Shown: positions 45,205 through 52,622 of the stretch, in pieces | Layout of the letters: every line of letters begins with the position of its first letter | Numbering within the stretch: position 1 is the first letter of the stretch | Origin: Streptomyces sp. NBC_00286 | Lineage (GTDB): Bacteria; Actinomycetota; Actinomycetes; Streptomycetales; Streptomycetaceae | Assembly (NCBI RefSeq): GCF_036173125.1 | Contig: NZ_CP108054.1 | Span: 1,922,001 to 1,986,000 of the forward strand | Direction: 5' to 3' | DNA length: 64,000 nucleotides | Notes under the pieces: generated by a model | What the model was told of the DNA's origin: nothing | Databases searched by the model: none | What the model saw: only the letters and a program-made list of their open reading frames with translations | Program-made: the position numbers and the translations under genes

Positions 45205-46716
45205 GTGCACCACCCCTCCACGTCGGCCGAGGCCGAGGACACGCTCGCCGCCGAGCTGCGTACCGTACGACCCGCCCTTCTGTCCCCGTACGCCGCCGAG
45301 CTCCCCGGCGCCCGGGCGGCCGTGCTGACCCGGCTGTGGCGTGGTCTCGCCCATGAACCGCTGCCGTGGATCACGCGGCGGGAGCAGGGGCGCGAGGGGC
45401 TGACGCTCCAACTGGCCGACGGCCGTCGGCTGCGCGGGCCGCATTCGGATGCGTACGGAACTGCCGCCCGCGTTACGGAGGTTGAGCTGGACGGTGCCGC
45501 GTACGACCACCCGGCCGCGCTCATGACGGCGCTCTCCTTCCCGCACGGTGACGCCTTCGCCGCCGAACTGGGCCACAGCATCGCCTCGTTGGCTCTGTCG
45601 CGCGCCGGACAGCCGCCCCTGGACGAGGCCCCTTCCGCGACCTGGGAGTGGGAGCAGCGGATCGTCGACGGGCATCCCTTCCATCCCAACTGCCGTTCCC
45701 GGCCGGGCTTTTCGGTGGCCGAGCAGTTGGCGTACGCGCCCGAGCACCGGCCGTTGGTCGAGCTGGGCCTGGTCGCCGCGCCGGAGGAGGCGTGTCTGGT
45801 GACGGGCGAGTGGCCGTACCGGGAGGCCGGGCGGGTGCTGATCCCGGTGCATCCGTGGCAGGCCCGGCATGTGCTGAAGGACGAGAAGCTGGCGGACGCG
45901 GCGGGTGTCACCGCGCACCCCCTCATGTCGCTGCGCACCCTCGCCGACGCCGCGCCCGGCGGGCCGCACATCAAGACCGCGCTCAGCGCCCGGCTGACGT
46001 CGGCGGTGCGGGACATCTCGGTGTACTCGATCGCGACGTCCGCGACGGTGTCCGCCTTCGCTGACGCGCTCGCCGCCCGCCTGGACGGGCTGCTCCACAT
46101 CACCCGCACGCTCGGGGCGGCCACCGCCCACACTCCGGAGTTCGCGGCCGTGGTGCGCGAGGCGCCGGAGACGTACGCGGCCGAGGGCGAGCGGGTGGTG
46201 CCGGTCGCCGCGCTCGCGATGACCGGGCTGCCCCAATCCCCTTCCTGGCTGGCCGAGTTCACGCGTCTCGCGCTGACGGTGAGTCTGCGGCTGCTGGAGC
46301 TGGGCGTGGCGCTGGAGGCCCACGGCCAGAACCTCCTCGTCGTGCTCTCCCCCTCGGGCGCCCCAACTCGCCTGATCTACCGCGACCTTGCCGACATCCG
46401 CATCAGCCCGGCCCGCCTCACCCGCCACGGCATCCCGGCCCCGGACCTGTCCGGCCGCCTGATCACGGACGACGAGACCACCCTGCGCCGCAAACTGTTC
46501 GGCTCGCTCCTCACGGGAACGCTGGGGGCGACGGCGGGTTCGAGCGCGGCGCTCGGCGAGGCGCTCTCCACGGCCGTACGAGACTTGCCGCGCACCCCCG
46601 ACCTGGCGGCGGTGCTGGACGGACCGCTGCCCACGAAGGCGCTGACGCTGATGCGGCTGTCGCCGGAGCGGCCGGGGGACATCTGGGCGCGGGTGCCGAA
46701 TCCGCTGTTGGCGTGA
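45205..46716 (+). CDS. IucA/IucC-family siderophore synthetase (second)
   Basis: 503 residues from GTG 45205 (RBS GAGGAG). Same fold: IVDGHPFHPNCRSRPGFSV, LIPVHPWQARHVL, IKTALSARLTSAVRDIS, LEAHGQNLLVVLSPSGAPTR, YRDLADIRIS. The motif HPFHP replaces the partner's HPYHP. The gap of 74 bp between the two genes should hold both promoters; no clear iron-box was recognised. No amine-forming decarboxylase, hydroxylase or transporter is adjacent. Confidence 0.93.
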   Translation: MHHPSTSAEAEDTLAAELRTVRPALLSPYAAELPGARAAVLTRLWRGLAHEPLPWITRREQGREGLTLQLADGRRLRGPHSDAYGTAARVTEVELDGAAYDHPAALMTALSFPHGDAFAAELGHSIASLALSRAGQPPLDEAPSATWEWEQRIVDGHPFHPNCRSRPGFSVAEQLAYAPEHRPLVELGLVAAPEEACLVTGEWPYREAGRVLIPVHPWQARHVLKDEKLADAAGVTAHPLMSLRTLADAAPGGPHIKTALSARLTSAVRDISVYSIATSATVSAFADALAARLDGLLHITRTLGAATAHTPEFAAVVREAPETYAAEGERVVPVAALAMTGLPQSPSWLAEFTRLALTVSLRLLELGVALEAHGQNLLVVLSPSGAPTRLIYRDLADIRISPARLTRHGIPAPDLSGRLITDDETTLRRKLFGSLLTGTLGATAGSSAALGEALSTAVRDLPRTPDLAAVLDGPLPTKALTLMRLSPERPGDIWARVPNPLLA

Positions 46717-46804
46717 AGCGGCGACGACGTTCGTGAGCCTGGTGCCGCGAACCGAGGCAGCCTCGTGAGCCTGGTGGCGTGTCGTCAGATGACGTCTGAG
46801 GTCG
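46717..46804. repeat. Short direct repeats between convergent genes
   Basis: CGTGAGCCTGGTG occurs twice and GTCGTCAGATG twice, the second pair flanking ACGTCTGAG. No gene or clear terminator; probable replication slippage. Confidence 0.5.
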
Positions 46805-47458
46805 TCAGATGTCCCGTAGCTCCTTTGCCAGCGGCCCGCCCCCCACCACCTCGACACGCCCGGCCCGTATCGCTTCCTGAAGTGTCAGGCCGCCCCCGGC
46901 GAGTGCCGTGCACGTCCCCGAGTCGAGGGCGAGACGGGCATCGGGCTCCTCGGGCGCGGCCCCCTCCGCGTACACGGGCCCGCCGTCTCCGGCGCCGATG
47001 CGTACGTAGAACTCCCCCTCCTCCAGCCGCACTTGTACGACCCCGTCGCCAAGTCCCGCCAGGCAGCGCAGCAATGGCAGTGCGAACCAGTGCGCGCGCA
47101 CCGCGTCGGTGGGCCGCCGCTCCTCCAGCAGGGGGGCGCCCCACTCCCCCAGCGCCTGCAGCACGGGGAGCAACTGGCGTCCGCGGTCGGTGAGTTCGTA
47201 CACGAAGGCCGCTCCCGGCGGGGGCAGCCGGCGCCGGCTCGACAGTCCGTCCCGTTCCATGTCCTTGAGCCTGGAGGCGAGGACGTCCGTGCTCACGCCG
47301 GGCAGGTCCGCGTGCAGGTCGGTGTAGCGGCGTGGACCGGCGAGGAGCTCGCGCACGATCAGGAGGGTCCAGCGGTCACCGACGGCGTCGAGGGCCCGGG
47401 CCGCGGAACAGTACTGGTCGTAGCTTCGGCGTGGTGACATGCGACGCAGTCTAGACAT
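46805..47458 (-). CDS. HxlR-family regulator with C-terminal SCP2-like domain
   Basis: 217 residues from ATG 47458 (GGAAAG upstream); ATG 47440 is the alternative. HxlR winged helix at about 10-110: YDQYCSAARALDAVGDRWTL, LLIVRELLAGPRRYTDLHAD, GVSTDVLASRLKDMERDGL. The C-terminal ~95 residues (VQVRLEEGEFYVRIGAG, ALDSGTCTALAGGGLTLQEA) resemble an SCP2-type ligand domain common in actinobacterial HxlR proteins. Divergent from the aminotransferase; the gap has two dyads. Confidence 0.9.
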   Translation of the reverse strand: MSRLRRMSPRRSYDQYCSAARALDAVGDRWTLLIVRELLAGPRRYTDLHADLPGVSTDVLASRLKDMERDGLSSRRRLPPPGAAFVYELTDRGRQLLPVLQALGEWGAPLLEERRPTDAVRAHWFALPLLRCLAGLGDGVVQVRLEEGEFYVRIGAGDGGPVYAEGAAPEEPDARLALDSGTCTALAGGGLTLQEAIRAGRVEVVGGGPLAKELRDI

Positions 47459-47462
47459 GTTG

Positions 47463-47497
47463 TTGGACTTTCCAAGCCGGTACTTGGTAAAACCAAG
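47463..47497. promoter_or_regulatory. Twin dyads in the HxlR-aminotransferase gap
   Basis: TTGGA-CTT-TCCAA (47463-47475) and CTTGGT-AAA-ACCAAG (47483-47497) are both perfect inverted repeats; their centres are 21 bp apart, two helical turns, so two dimers could bind the same face. Probable HxlR operators in a gap of 68 bp. Confidence 0.6.
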
Positions 47498-47526
47498 CAA
47501 CACACCAACCTGGAGGTGCGCACCGC

Positions 47527-48735
47527 ATGGAGTTCCGGCAGTCGAGCAAGCTCAGCGAGGTCTGTTACGAGATCCGGGGTCCGGTCATCGAGCACGCGAA
47601 CGCCCTGGAGGAGGCGGGCCACAGCGTGCTTCGGCTGAACACCGGCAATCCGGCGCTCTTCGGCTTCGAGGCGCCGGAGGAGATCCTCCAGGACATGATC
47701 CGCATGCTGCCCCAGGCACACGGTTACACCGACTCCCGCGGCATCCTCTCGGCCCGCCGCGCCGTCGCCCAGCGCTACCAGGACCTGGGCCTCGAGGTCG
47801 GCGTGGACGACGTCTTCCTCGGCAACGGCGTCTCGGAGCTTGTCTCGATGGCGGTCCAGGCGCTGGTCGAGGACGGCGACGAAATCCTCATCCCCGCCCC
47901 GGACTTCCCGCTCTGGACGGCGGTGACGACGCTCTCGGGCGGCAAGGCGGTGCACTACCTCTGCGACGAACAGGCCGACTGGTACCCGGACTTGGACGAC
48001 ATGGTGGCCAAGATCACGAACCGTACCAAGGCCGTCGTCATCATCAACCCCAACAACCCGACCGGCGCGGTCTATCCGAAGGAGATCATCGAGGGCATTC
48101 TCGACCTCGCGCGCCGACACGGCCTGATGGTGTTCGCCGACGAGATCTACGACCAGATCCTGTACGACGACGCCGTGCACCACTCGGTCGCCACCCTCGC
48201 CCCCGACCTGGTCGTCCTCACCTTCTGCGGACTGTCCAAGACGTACCGCGTGGCGGGTTTCCGCTCCGGCTGGATGGTCGTCACGGGCCCGCGCCAGCAC
48301 GCCCGCGACTACCTGGAGGGCATGACGATGCTGGCCTCCATGCGGCTGTGCGCCAACGCCCCCGCCCAGTACGCCATCCAGGCCGCGCTCGGCGGCCGCC
48401 AGTCCATCCGCGAACTCACCGCCCCCGGCGGCAGGTTGCGCGAACAGCGCGACCGCGCCTGGGAGAAGCTCAACGAGATCCCCGGCGTTTCCTGCGTGAA
48501 ACCAAAGGGCGCGCTGTACGCGTTCCCCCGCATCGACCCCCAGGTGCACAAGATCCACGACGACGAGAAGTTCGTCCTGGACCTGCTCCTCCGCGAAAAA
48601 ATCCAGGTAGTCCAAGGCACCGGCTTCAACTGGCCCCGCCCCGACCACTTCCGCATCCTCACCCTCCCGTACGTCGACGACCTGGACGCGGCGATCGGCC
48701 GGATCGGGCGGTTCCTGAGCGGGTACCGGCAGTAG
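47527..48735 (+). CDS. PLP-dependent class I aminotransferase (alanine transaminase AlaA-like)
   Basis: 402 residues from ATG 47527 (RBS CTGGAGGTG). Aminotransferase fold I: LNTGNPALFGFEAPEEI, YTDSRGILSARRAVAQRY, IINPNNPTGAVYPKEII, FADEIYDQILYDD, the PLP Lys238 in CGLSKTYRVAGFRSGWM. The PALFGFEAP sequence is typical of AlaA/AlaT-type enzymes that use pyruvate and glutamate. Regulation by the divergent HxlR protein is likely. Confidence 0.94.
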   Translation: MEFRQSSKLSEVCYEIRGPVIEHANALEEAGHSVLRLNTGNPALFGFEAPEEILQDMIRMLPQAHGYTDSRGILSARRAVAQRYQDLGLEVGVDDVFLGNGVSELVSMAVQALVEDGDEILIPAPDFPLWTAVTTLSGGKAVHYLCDEQADWYPDLDDMVAKITNRTKAVVIINPNNPTGAVYPKEIIEGILDLARRHGLMVFADEIYDQILYDDAVHHSVATLAPDLVVLTFCGLSKTYRVAGFRSGWMVVTGPRQHARDYLEGMTMLASMRLCANAPAQYAIQAALGGRQSIRELTAPGGRLREQRDRAWEKLNEIPGVSCVKPKGALYAFPRIDPQVHKIHDDEKFVLDLLLREKIQVVQGTGFNWPRPDHFRILTLPYVDDLDAAIGRIGRFLSGYRQ

Positions 48736-48743
48736 GTGACCCG

Positions 48744-49169
48744 TCACATGAGATCGACTTCGCACCACACCGTCTTGGTGTACGGATCTCCGCACGTCGT
48801 CCCCCAGTGAGTGGCCAGGGCTTCGACCAGGAGAAGCCCGCGGCCGGACTCGGTGTCGGACGAGGCCGGCTCGAGAGTCCCGGGGTCCGGAGGTCGGCGG
48901 TCGGGGCGGGCATCCGTGACTTCGATACGGAGCGTGGCGTGGTCGTCCGCGGGATGGAGCGCGAGGCGAAGGCGGAAGTGACGACCCTTCACATGGCCGT
49001 GCAGGGCCGCGTTCGCGGCCAGTTCCGCCACGAGGAGTGTGGCCGTGCGGTTGGGTTCGCCGTCGTACGGCCAGCCCCAGGTGTCGAGTTGCCCGGGGGC
49101 CAGGCGGCGGGCGAGGCGGGCGCCTCTGCGTGTGGCCGACAGGCGGATGGCTCGTACGCCGCCGATCAC
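48744..49169 (-). CDS. RsbW-like ATP-binding regulatory protein
   Basis: 141 residues, single HATPase_c_2 domain. N-box LLVAELAANAALHGHVKG, then LRIEVTDARPDRRPP and ESGRGLLLVEALATHWG. Typical of the many Streptomyces anti-sigma-like or Scr1/BldB-associated ATPases. No sigma or anti-anti-sigma gene is adjacent, so its partner is unknown. Confidence 0.9.
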   Translation of the reverse strand: MIGGVRAIRLSATRRGARLARRLAPGQLDTWGWPYDGEPNRTATLLVAELAANAALHGHVKGRHFRLRLALHPADDHATLRIEVTDARPDRRPPDPGTLEPASSDTESGRGLLLVEALATHWGTTCGDPYTKTVWCEVDLM

Positions 49170-49278
49170 TGACGTACAACCGAACTACGCCCCCCGGTCC
49201 ACTCACGCACTGATGCGGTTGGTGAAGTCCGGCGGCAATGCGGGCGCTCCGGTCCGACGCTTCCGGACCCACGGTAGG

Positions 49279-49330
49279 CGGTCGCGGGAATGTGACAGTT
49301 GGGCGGGAGACTGTCACATTCCCGCGACCG
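49279..49330. repeat. Perfect 21-bp inverted repeat
   Basis: The arm 49279-49299 (starting CGGTCGCGGGAATGTGACAG) is exactly complementary to 49310-49330, with a 10-nt loop TGGGCGGGAG. No U-tract and no gene end directly beside it: it lies in the 532-bp gap between the RsbW-like gene start and the secreted protein gene (49170-49701). That gap shows no other gene. Confidence 0.9.
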
Positions 49331-49701
49331 GTCACCTGGCCGGGGAGGGTTCGCCGACATCAGCCACGTACTGGGCGTTCCTGCCGTCGTGCCACCGACA
49401 TCGACCTGGTGCGAGATACCCCAGGGCTCGGGCGCGGTGGTGACAACTGGTCAGACATCTGTGTCGCTTCTGCCCAAACAGCGTTCACTGTTTCCCCACA
49501 TACCCCATTGACCATCAATTTTCCGGACATTCGGGGAGCGGTGGGGACAGGGTGGCCAGTGCGTTCTGAGAGTATGCGCGGCACGACTTGGGGATGGGTG
49601 GCAGGGGAACCGGCCACATCGGACCTCGTCCCACCGGACCACGTCGGCCTGTCTGGAACTGCACTATTGGCACGGATGTTCCCCCCGGAAGTATCACGGC
49701 C

Positions 49702-50097
49702 ATGCATACACCTCGAAGAGTCGCCGCCCTCGGCATGGCCTCGGCCGCCATGCTCGCCGCCGCAATCGCCACGGCACCCAGCGCCGCCGCGGACAGCTAC
49801 AACGGGTGCGTCTACCCCCGCGTGTGCTTCTATCCCACCGTCACCCAGTGGAACAACGGCAGACCCACGGCCGGCTACCAGGACGTCACCAGCAGCTACC
49901 AGAATCTCGGGCCCAACAGCCGAGGTGCTGACTACGTCCGCAACACGCGCAACGACGACCGGGTCTATCTCCGCTACACCTACAACCCGACGGGCGCGAC
50001 AGGGGCGTTGTGCGTCAACCCCAACACAACCGCGTTCTTCAACTCGAACTTCACGGTGACCGGCATCATGATCCAGACCGCGCCCAGCTGCCCGTAG
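49702..50097 (+). CDS. Small secreted protein (peptidase inhibitor I36-like)
   Basis: 131 residues from ATG 49702. Signal peptide 1-29 (AALGMASAAMLAAAIATAPSA), then a mature domain with two cysteine pairs: NGCVYPRVCFYP and CVNPNTTAFF...APSC, and NDDRVYLRYTYNP. The CVYPxVCFYP pattern recalls the beta/gamma-crystallin-like I36 inhibitors secreted by Streptomyces, but the match is only by eye. Function not certain. Confidence 0.8.
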   Translation: MHTPRRVAALGMASAAMLAAAIATAPSAAADSYNGCVYPRVCFYPTVTQWNNGRPTAGYQDVTSSYQNLGPNSRGADYVRNTRNDDRVYLRYTYNPTGATGALCVNPNTTAFFNSNFTVTGIMIQTAPSCP

Positions 50098-50101
50098 CGC
50101 C

Positions 50102-50437
50102 TTAGGCCCGCTGAGCGGACCGGGATGGCGCAGTGGAGTGGTCGGCCGCCCCGGTCCGTTCTCGCGCGAGCCTCCATGGGTGTGGGTCGTAGACGCTCAC
50201 CCGATTCGACTGGCTCCCCCGCTTGCCTCCCGATCCTGCGCCCGTACGCGGCGGCTGCGCCGCCCGCCGGACGGCCCTGCCAATCTGGTCGAGCTGCGGG
50301 GCCGTTGGAAGCGGAACGCGCATGATCGTGCCCTGGTTGGCCTCCGGGATCAGGCCGTAGACGAGGATGCACGAGGCGTCGATCCTGCCGACGAGCAGGT
50401 CCTCGCGCCAGCCCACGCCCTGCTGTCCCCCGTCCAT
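50102..50437 (-). CDS. Hypothetical protein (uncertain)
   Basis: A frame with strong coding-type codon bias: GWREDLLVGRIDASCILVYG, LIPEANQGTIMRVPLPTAPQ, RVSVYDPHPWRLARERTG. The start is unclear: ATG 50437, GTG 50416 or further upstream overlapping the HAD gene. I do not recognise a family; it may be a truncated remnant. Confidence 0.35.
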   Translation of the reverse strand: MDGGQQGVGWREDLLVGRIDASCILVYGLIPEANQGTIMRVPLPTAPQLDQIGRAVRRAAQPPRTGAGSGGKRGSQSNRVSVYDPHPWRLARERTGAADHSTAPSRSAQRA

Positions 50438-50524
50438 GGCCACAGAGCCGACACACATACCACTCGTGGAATCGGCCCGTGCGTGCGACAGATGCGATCC
50501 CGCCACCACGGGTATGCCCTCCCC

Positions 50525-51073
50525 ATGAGTCACCGACCCTTGCTGCTCCTCGACGTCGACGGCCCCCTCAATCCCTTCGGCGCGCGGTTCGTTCGGCCGC
50601 GCGGGTACGTGACGCGGCGGCTGCGACCCGCGAACTGGTCCGCGCGGCAGGTTCCGGGTTCACGGCGGCTACGGCGCGGGCTGCGGGTGCGGCTCAATCC
50701 GGGGCATGGGGCGCAGCTGATGGCGTTGCCGTACAAACTGGCGTGGGCCACGACCTGGATGCATGAGGCCAACGAGATGATCGCGCCGGTGATCGGGCTG
50801 CCGGGCGATCTGCCGGTGATCGAGTGGCCCGAGATGTTCGTCAGGGATCCCGAGGGTCTGTACTGGAAGACCCGGCACGTCGTGGCGTGGGCTGCCGGCC
50901 GGCCCTTCGTGTGGGTCGACGACATGATCACCGACCTCGACGTACGGCATGTCGCCGCGCACCACGACGCGGCCGCTCTCCTGCTGCAGATCGATCCGCG
51001 CAAGGGGCTGCGGGAGCGGGACTTCGAGGAGCTGGAGCGGTGGGCTCGCGGGCTGGGACGGACGAAAGGGTGA
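50525..51073 (+). CDS. HAD-like hydrolase family protein
   Basis: 182 residues. HAD motif I at the N-terminus, LLLLDVDGPLNPFG, and a late acidic motif FVWVDDMITDLD that may serve as motif IV. Between them are WATTWMHEANEMIAPVIGLP and VRDPEGLYWKTRHVV. Typical of a short actinobacterial 'HAD domain in Swiss Army Knife RNA repair'-like group; true substrate unknown. Stands alone before the 51158 gene. Confidence 0.82.
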   Translation: MSHRPLLLLDVDGPLNPFGARFVRPRGYVTRRLRPANWSARQVPGSRRLRRGLRVRLNPGHGAQLMALPYKLAWATTWMHEANEMIAPVIGLPGDLPVIEWPEMFVRDPEGLYWKTRHVVAWAAGRPFVWVDDMITDLDVRHVAAHHDAAALLLQIDPRKGLRERDFEELERWARGLGRTKG

Positions 51074-51157
51074 CTGTCAGACCCGGGTCGTAGTCTTCGA
51101 ATGGGCTCACTGATCACTCACCGGTCAGGCGGAGCCGGATTCGGGGAGGTGCACGCC

Positions 51158-51820
51158 ATGACACGGCCACCAACTGCCGCGCAGCGGCGTGTCATCGAGG
51201 CCGCCGATCCCGTGACGGGACGGCTCAGGGGTACGGAGAGCCAGCTCGCGGCGCTGGTGAAGCGCGGGCTTGCCTTTCGGCATCCCCGGCCGCCGCATGA
51301 TCACTTTCTGACACCGGCCGGGCATCGGATACGTGAGGAGTCGGCCGCGCAGGCCTCCAGTGGTCCGGACCGAAACGCAGCCGCTCCGGCGGGCGGCGCC
51401 CGTGCCTCCGCCGGCACCGGAGTCTTCGCCGCCCGCGTCGGCGGTGAGGAGGGCGTCGTCGACGCGGGGCCCGGGCGCATACGGGAGGTGCACAGCGCCT
51501 GGCAGGGGCTGCTGGAGTTGCGGCGGATGACCAATCCGGACGGCGCCGTGGACCGGCCGTGCGGATGGGAGCGTACGCATCTGGTGCAGGCCGCCGCGCT
51601 GGCACTGGAGGCGGCGGGGCACCGGCCCGCCGGGGCGGACGCCGACGGCTACCGGGTGCGGGCGACACCGCAGCCGGAGGCGGTCGCGGTGCACGCGCCG
51701 GACGCCGAGTCACGGCAGGGCTGCGCGGCCACGCTGGAGAAGGCGGGCTGGCAGGTGGGGGAGTACACGGAGCCCCGTACGCGAGCGCGCTATCTGATGG
51801 CCTCCCCGCGACGAGCGTGA
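51158..51820 (+). CDS. Conserved hypothetical protein
   Basis: 220 residues from ATG 51158 (RBS GGGGAGG). N-terminal winged-helix-like segment (PPTAAQRRVIEAADPVTGRL, ALVKRGLAFRHPRPPHDHFLTPAGHRIREE), an Ala/Gly linker, and a C-terminal alpha/beta domain (QAAALALEAAGHRP, EAVAVHAP, AATLEKAGWQV). It looks like a DNA- or ligand-binding protein, but no family name can be given. Confidence 0.8.
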   Translation: MTRPPTAAQRRVIEAADPVTGRLRGTESQLAALVKRGLAFRHPRPPHDHFLTPAGHRIREESAAQASSGPDRNAAAPAGGARASAGTGVFAARVGGEEGVVDAGPGRIREVHSAWQGLLELRRMTNPDGAVDRPCGWERTHLVQAAALALEAAGHRPAGADADGYRVRATPQPEAVAVHAPDAESRQGCAATLEKAGWQVGEYTEPRTRARYLMASPRRA

Positions 51821-51876
51821 GAGGAGCATGCCAAGCTGAGTGATCACAACCGTCGGGAAAGAGTGAAGGGGACGCC

Positions 51877-52362
51877 GTGTCAGAAGCGTCAGGAGCGCCC
51901 GGAACGCCCGGAGCGCCAGGCTCATCAGGGCCATCGGAGCCGTCAGGTCCGTTTTCCGTCCGGGTGCTGGTCCGTGGGTACGAGACCGATGTTCAGGGTC
52001 ATCTCAACCAGAGCGTCTATATCAACTACGCGGAGCACGCCCGCTGGTCGTTATTGCAGGCCGCCGGGATCAGCCAGTCCGGCCTGATAGCCAAAGGGGT
52101 GGGGCCGGTGGCGTTGGAGACGACCATCCGTTTCAAGCGGGAGCTGCGGGCCGGCGATGAGGTCGACGTGACGTGCGACTTCCTCATGGACGAGAGCAAG
52201 GTCTTCCGCGTCGAGCAGGAGATACGCAAGACCGACGGCACGGTCGCCGCCGAAATCACGGCCACCGGCGGCCTGATGGACCTCAAGCAGCGGAAGCTCG
52301 TCGCGGACCCACGCGAGTACTTCCGCGCCCTGGCGAGCGATCCTCGGTACTTCGGCCTCTGA
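51877..52362 (+). CDS. Acyl-CoA thioesterase (hot-dog fold, 4HBT)
   Basis: 161 residues from GTG 51877. A Gly/Pro/Ser-rich leader of ~26 residues (GAPGTPGAPGSSGPSEPSGP) precedes the hot-dog domain: GYETDVQGHLNQSVYINYAEHARWSLL with the catalytic Asp/Asn-His region, then FKRELRAGDEVDVTCDF and GLMDLKQRKLV. Hydrolyses an acyl-CoA, probably aryl or short chain. Single gene followed by a repeat-hairpin. Confidence 0.9.
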   Translation: MSEASGAPGTPGAPGSSGPSEPSGPFSVRVLVRGYETDVQGHLNQSVYINYAEHARWSLLQAAGISQSGLIAKGVGPVALETTIRFKRELRAGDEVDVTCDFLMDESKVFRVEQEIRKTDGTVAAEITATGGLMDLKQRKLVADPREYFRALASDPRYFGL

Positions 52363-52444
52363 TCCCCCGCCGCACACGCATCGGCCCGCCACACAGACAT
52401 CGGCCACTGCGGCCTCTGATCCGGCACGTCGGCGGCCAGGTGAC

Positions 52445-52516
52445 GGGCAGTCGGTAGCCACACGGCGGGCAGTCGACGGCTACGCACTGGGCAGTCGGTG
52501 GCGGAACCGACTGCCC
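52445..52516. repeat. Three 22-bp-spaced repeats ending in a hairpin
   Basis: GGGCAGTCG recurs at 52445, 52467 and 52489. The last copy forms a perfect hairpin GGGCAGTCGGT-GGCGGA-ACCGACTGCCC (52489-52516), a likely terminator between the thioesterase and the GH89 gene. The rest of 52363-52622 shows no gene. Confidence 0.75.
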
Positions 52517-52622
52517 ATTCATGGTGCGTTCTCCCCCATGTGGCCGTATTTCCATGCTCAAGTCCTCACACAGCGGGTATCTCTCACCACGGCACCCCTC
52601 AGCTGTGGAACCGGAGACCTCA

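Noticed and set aside
49279..49330. CRP-type operator at the 21-bp inverted repeat
   Set aside because: TGTGA and TCACA half-sites are present but the spacing is 18 nt rather than 6, so a CRP dimer would not fit.
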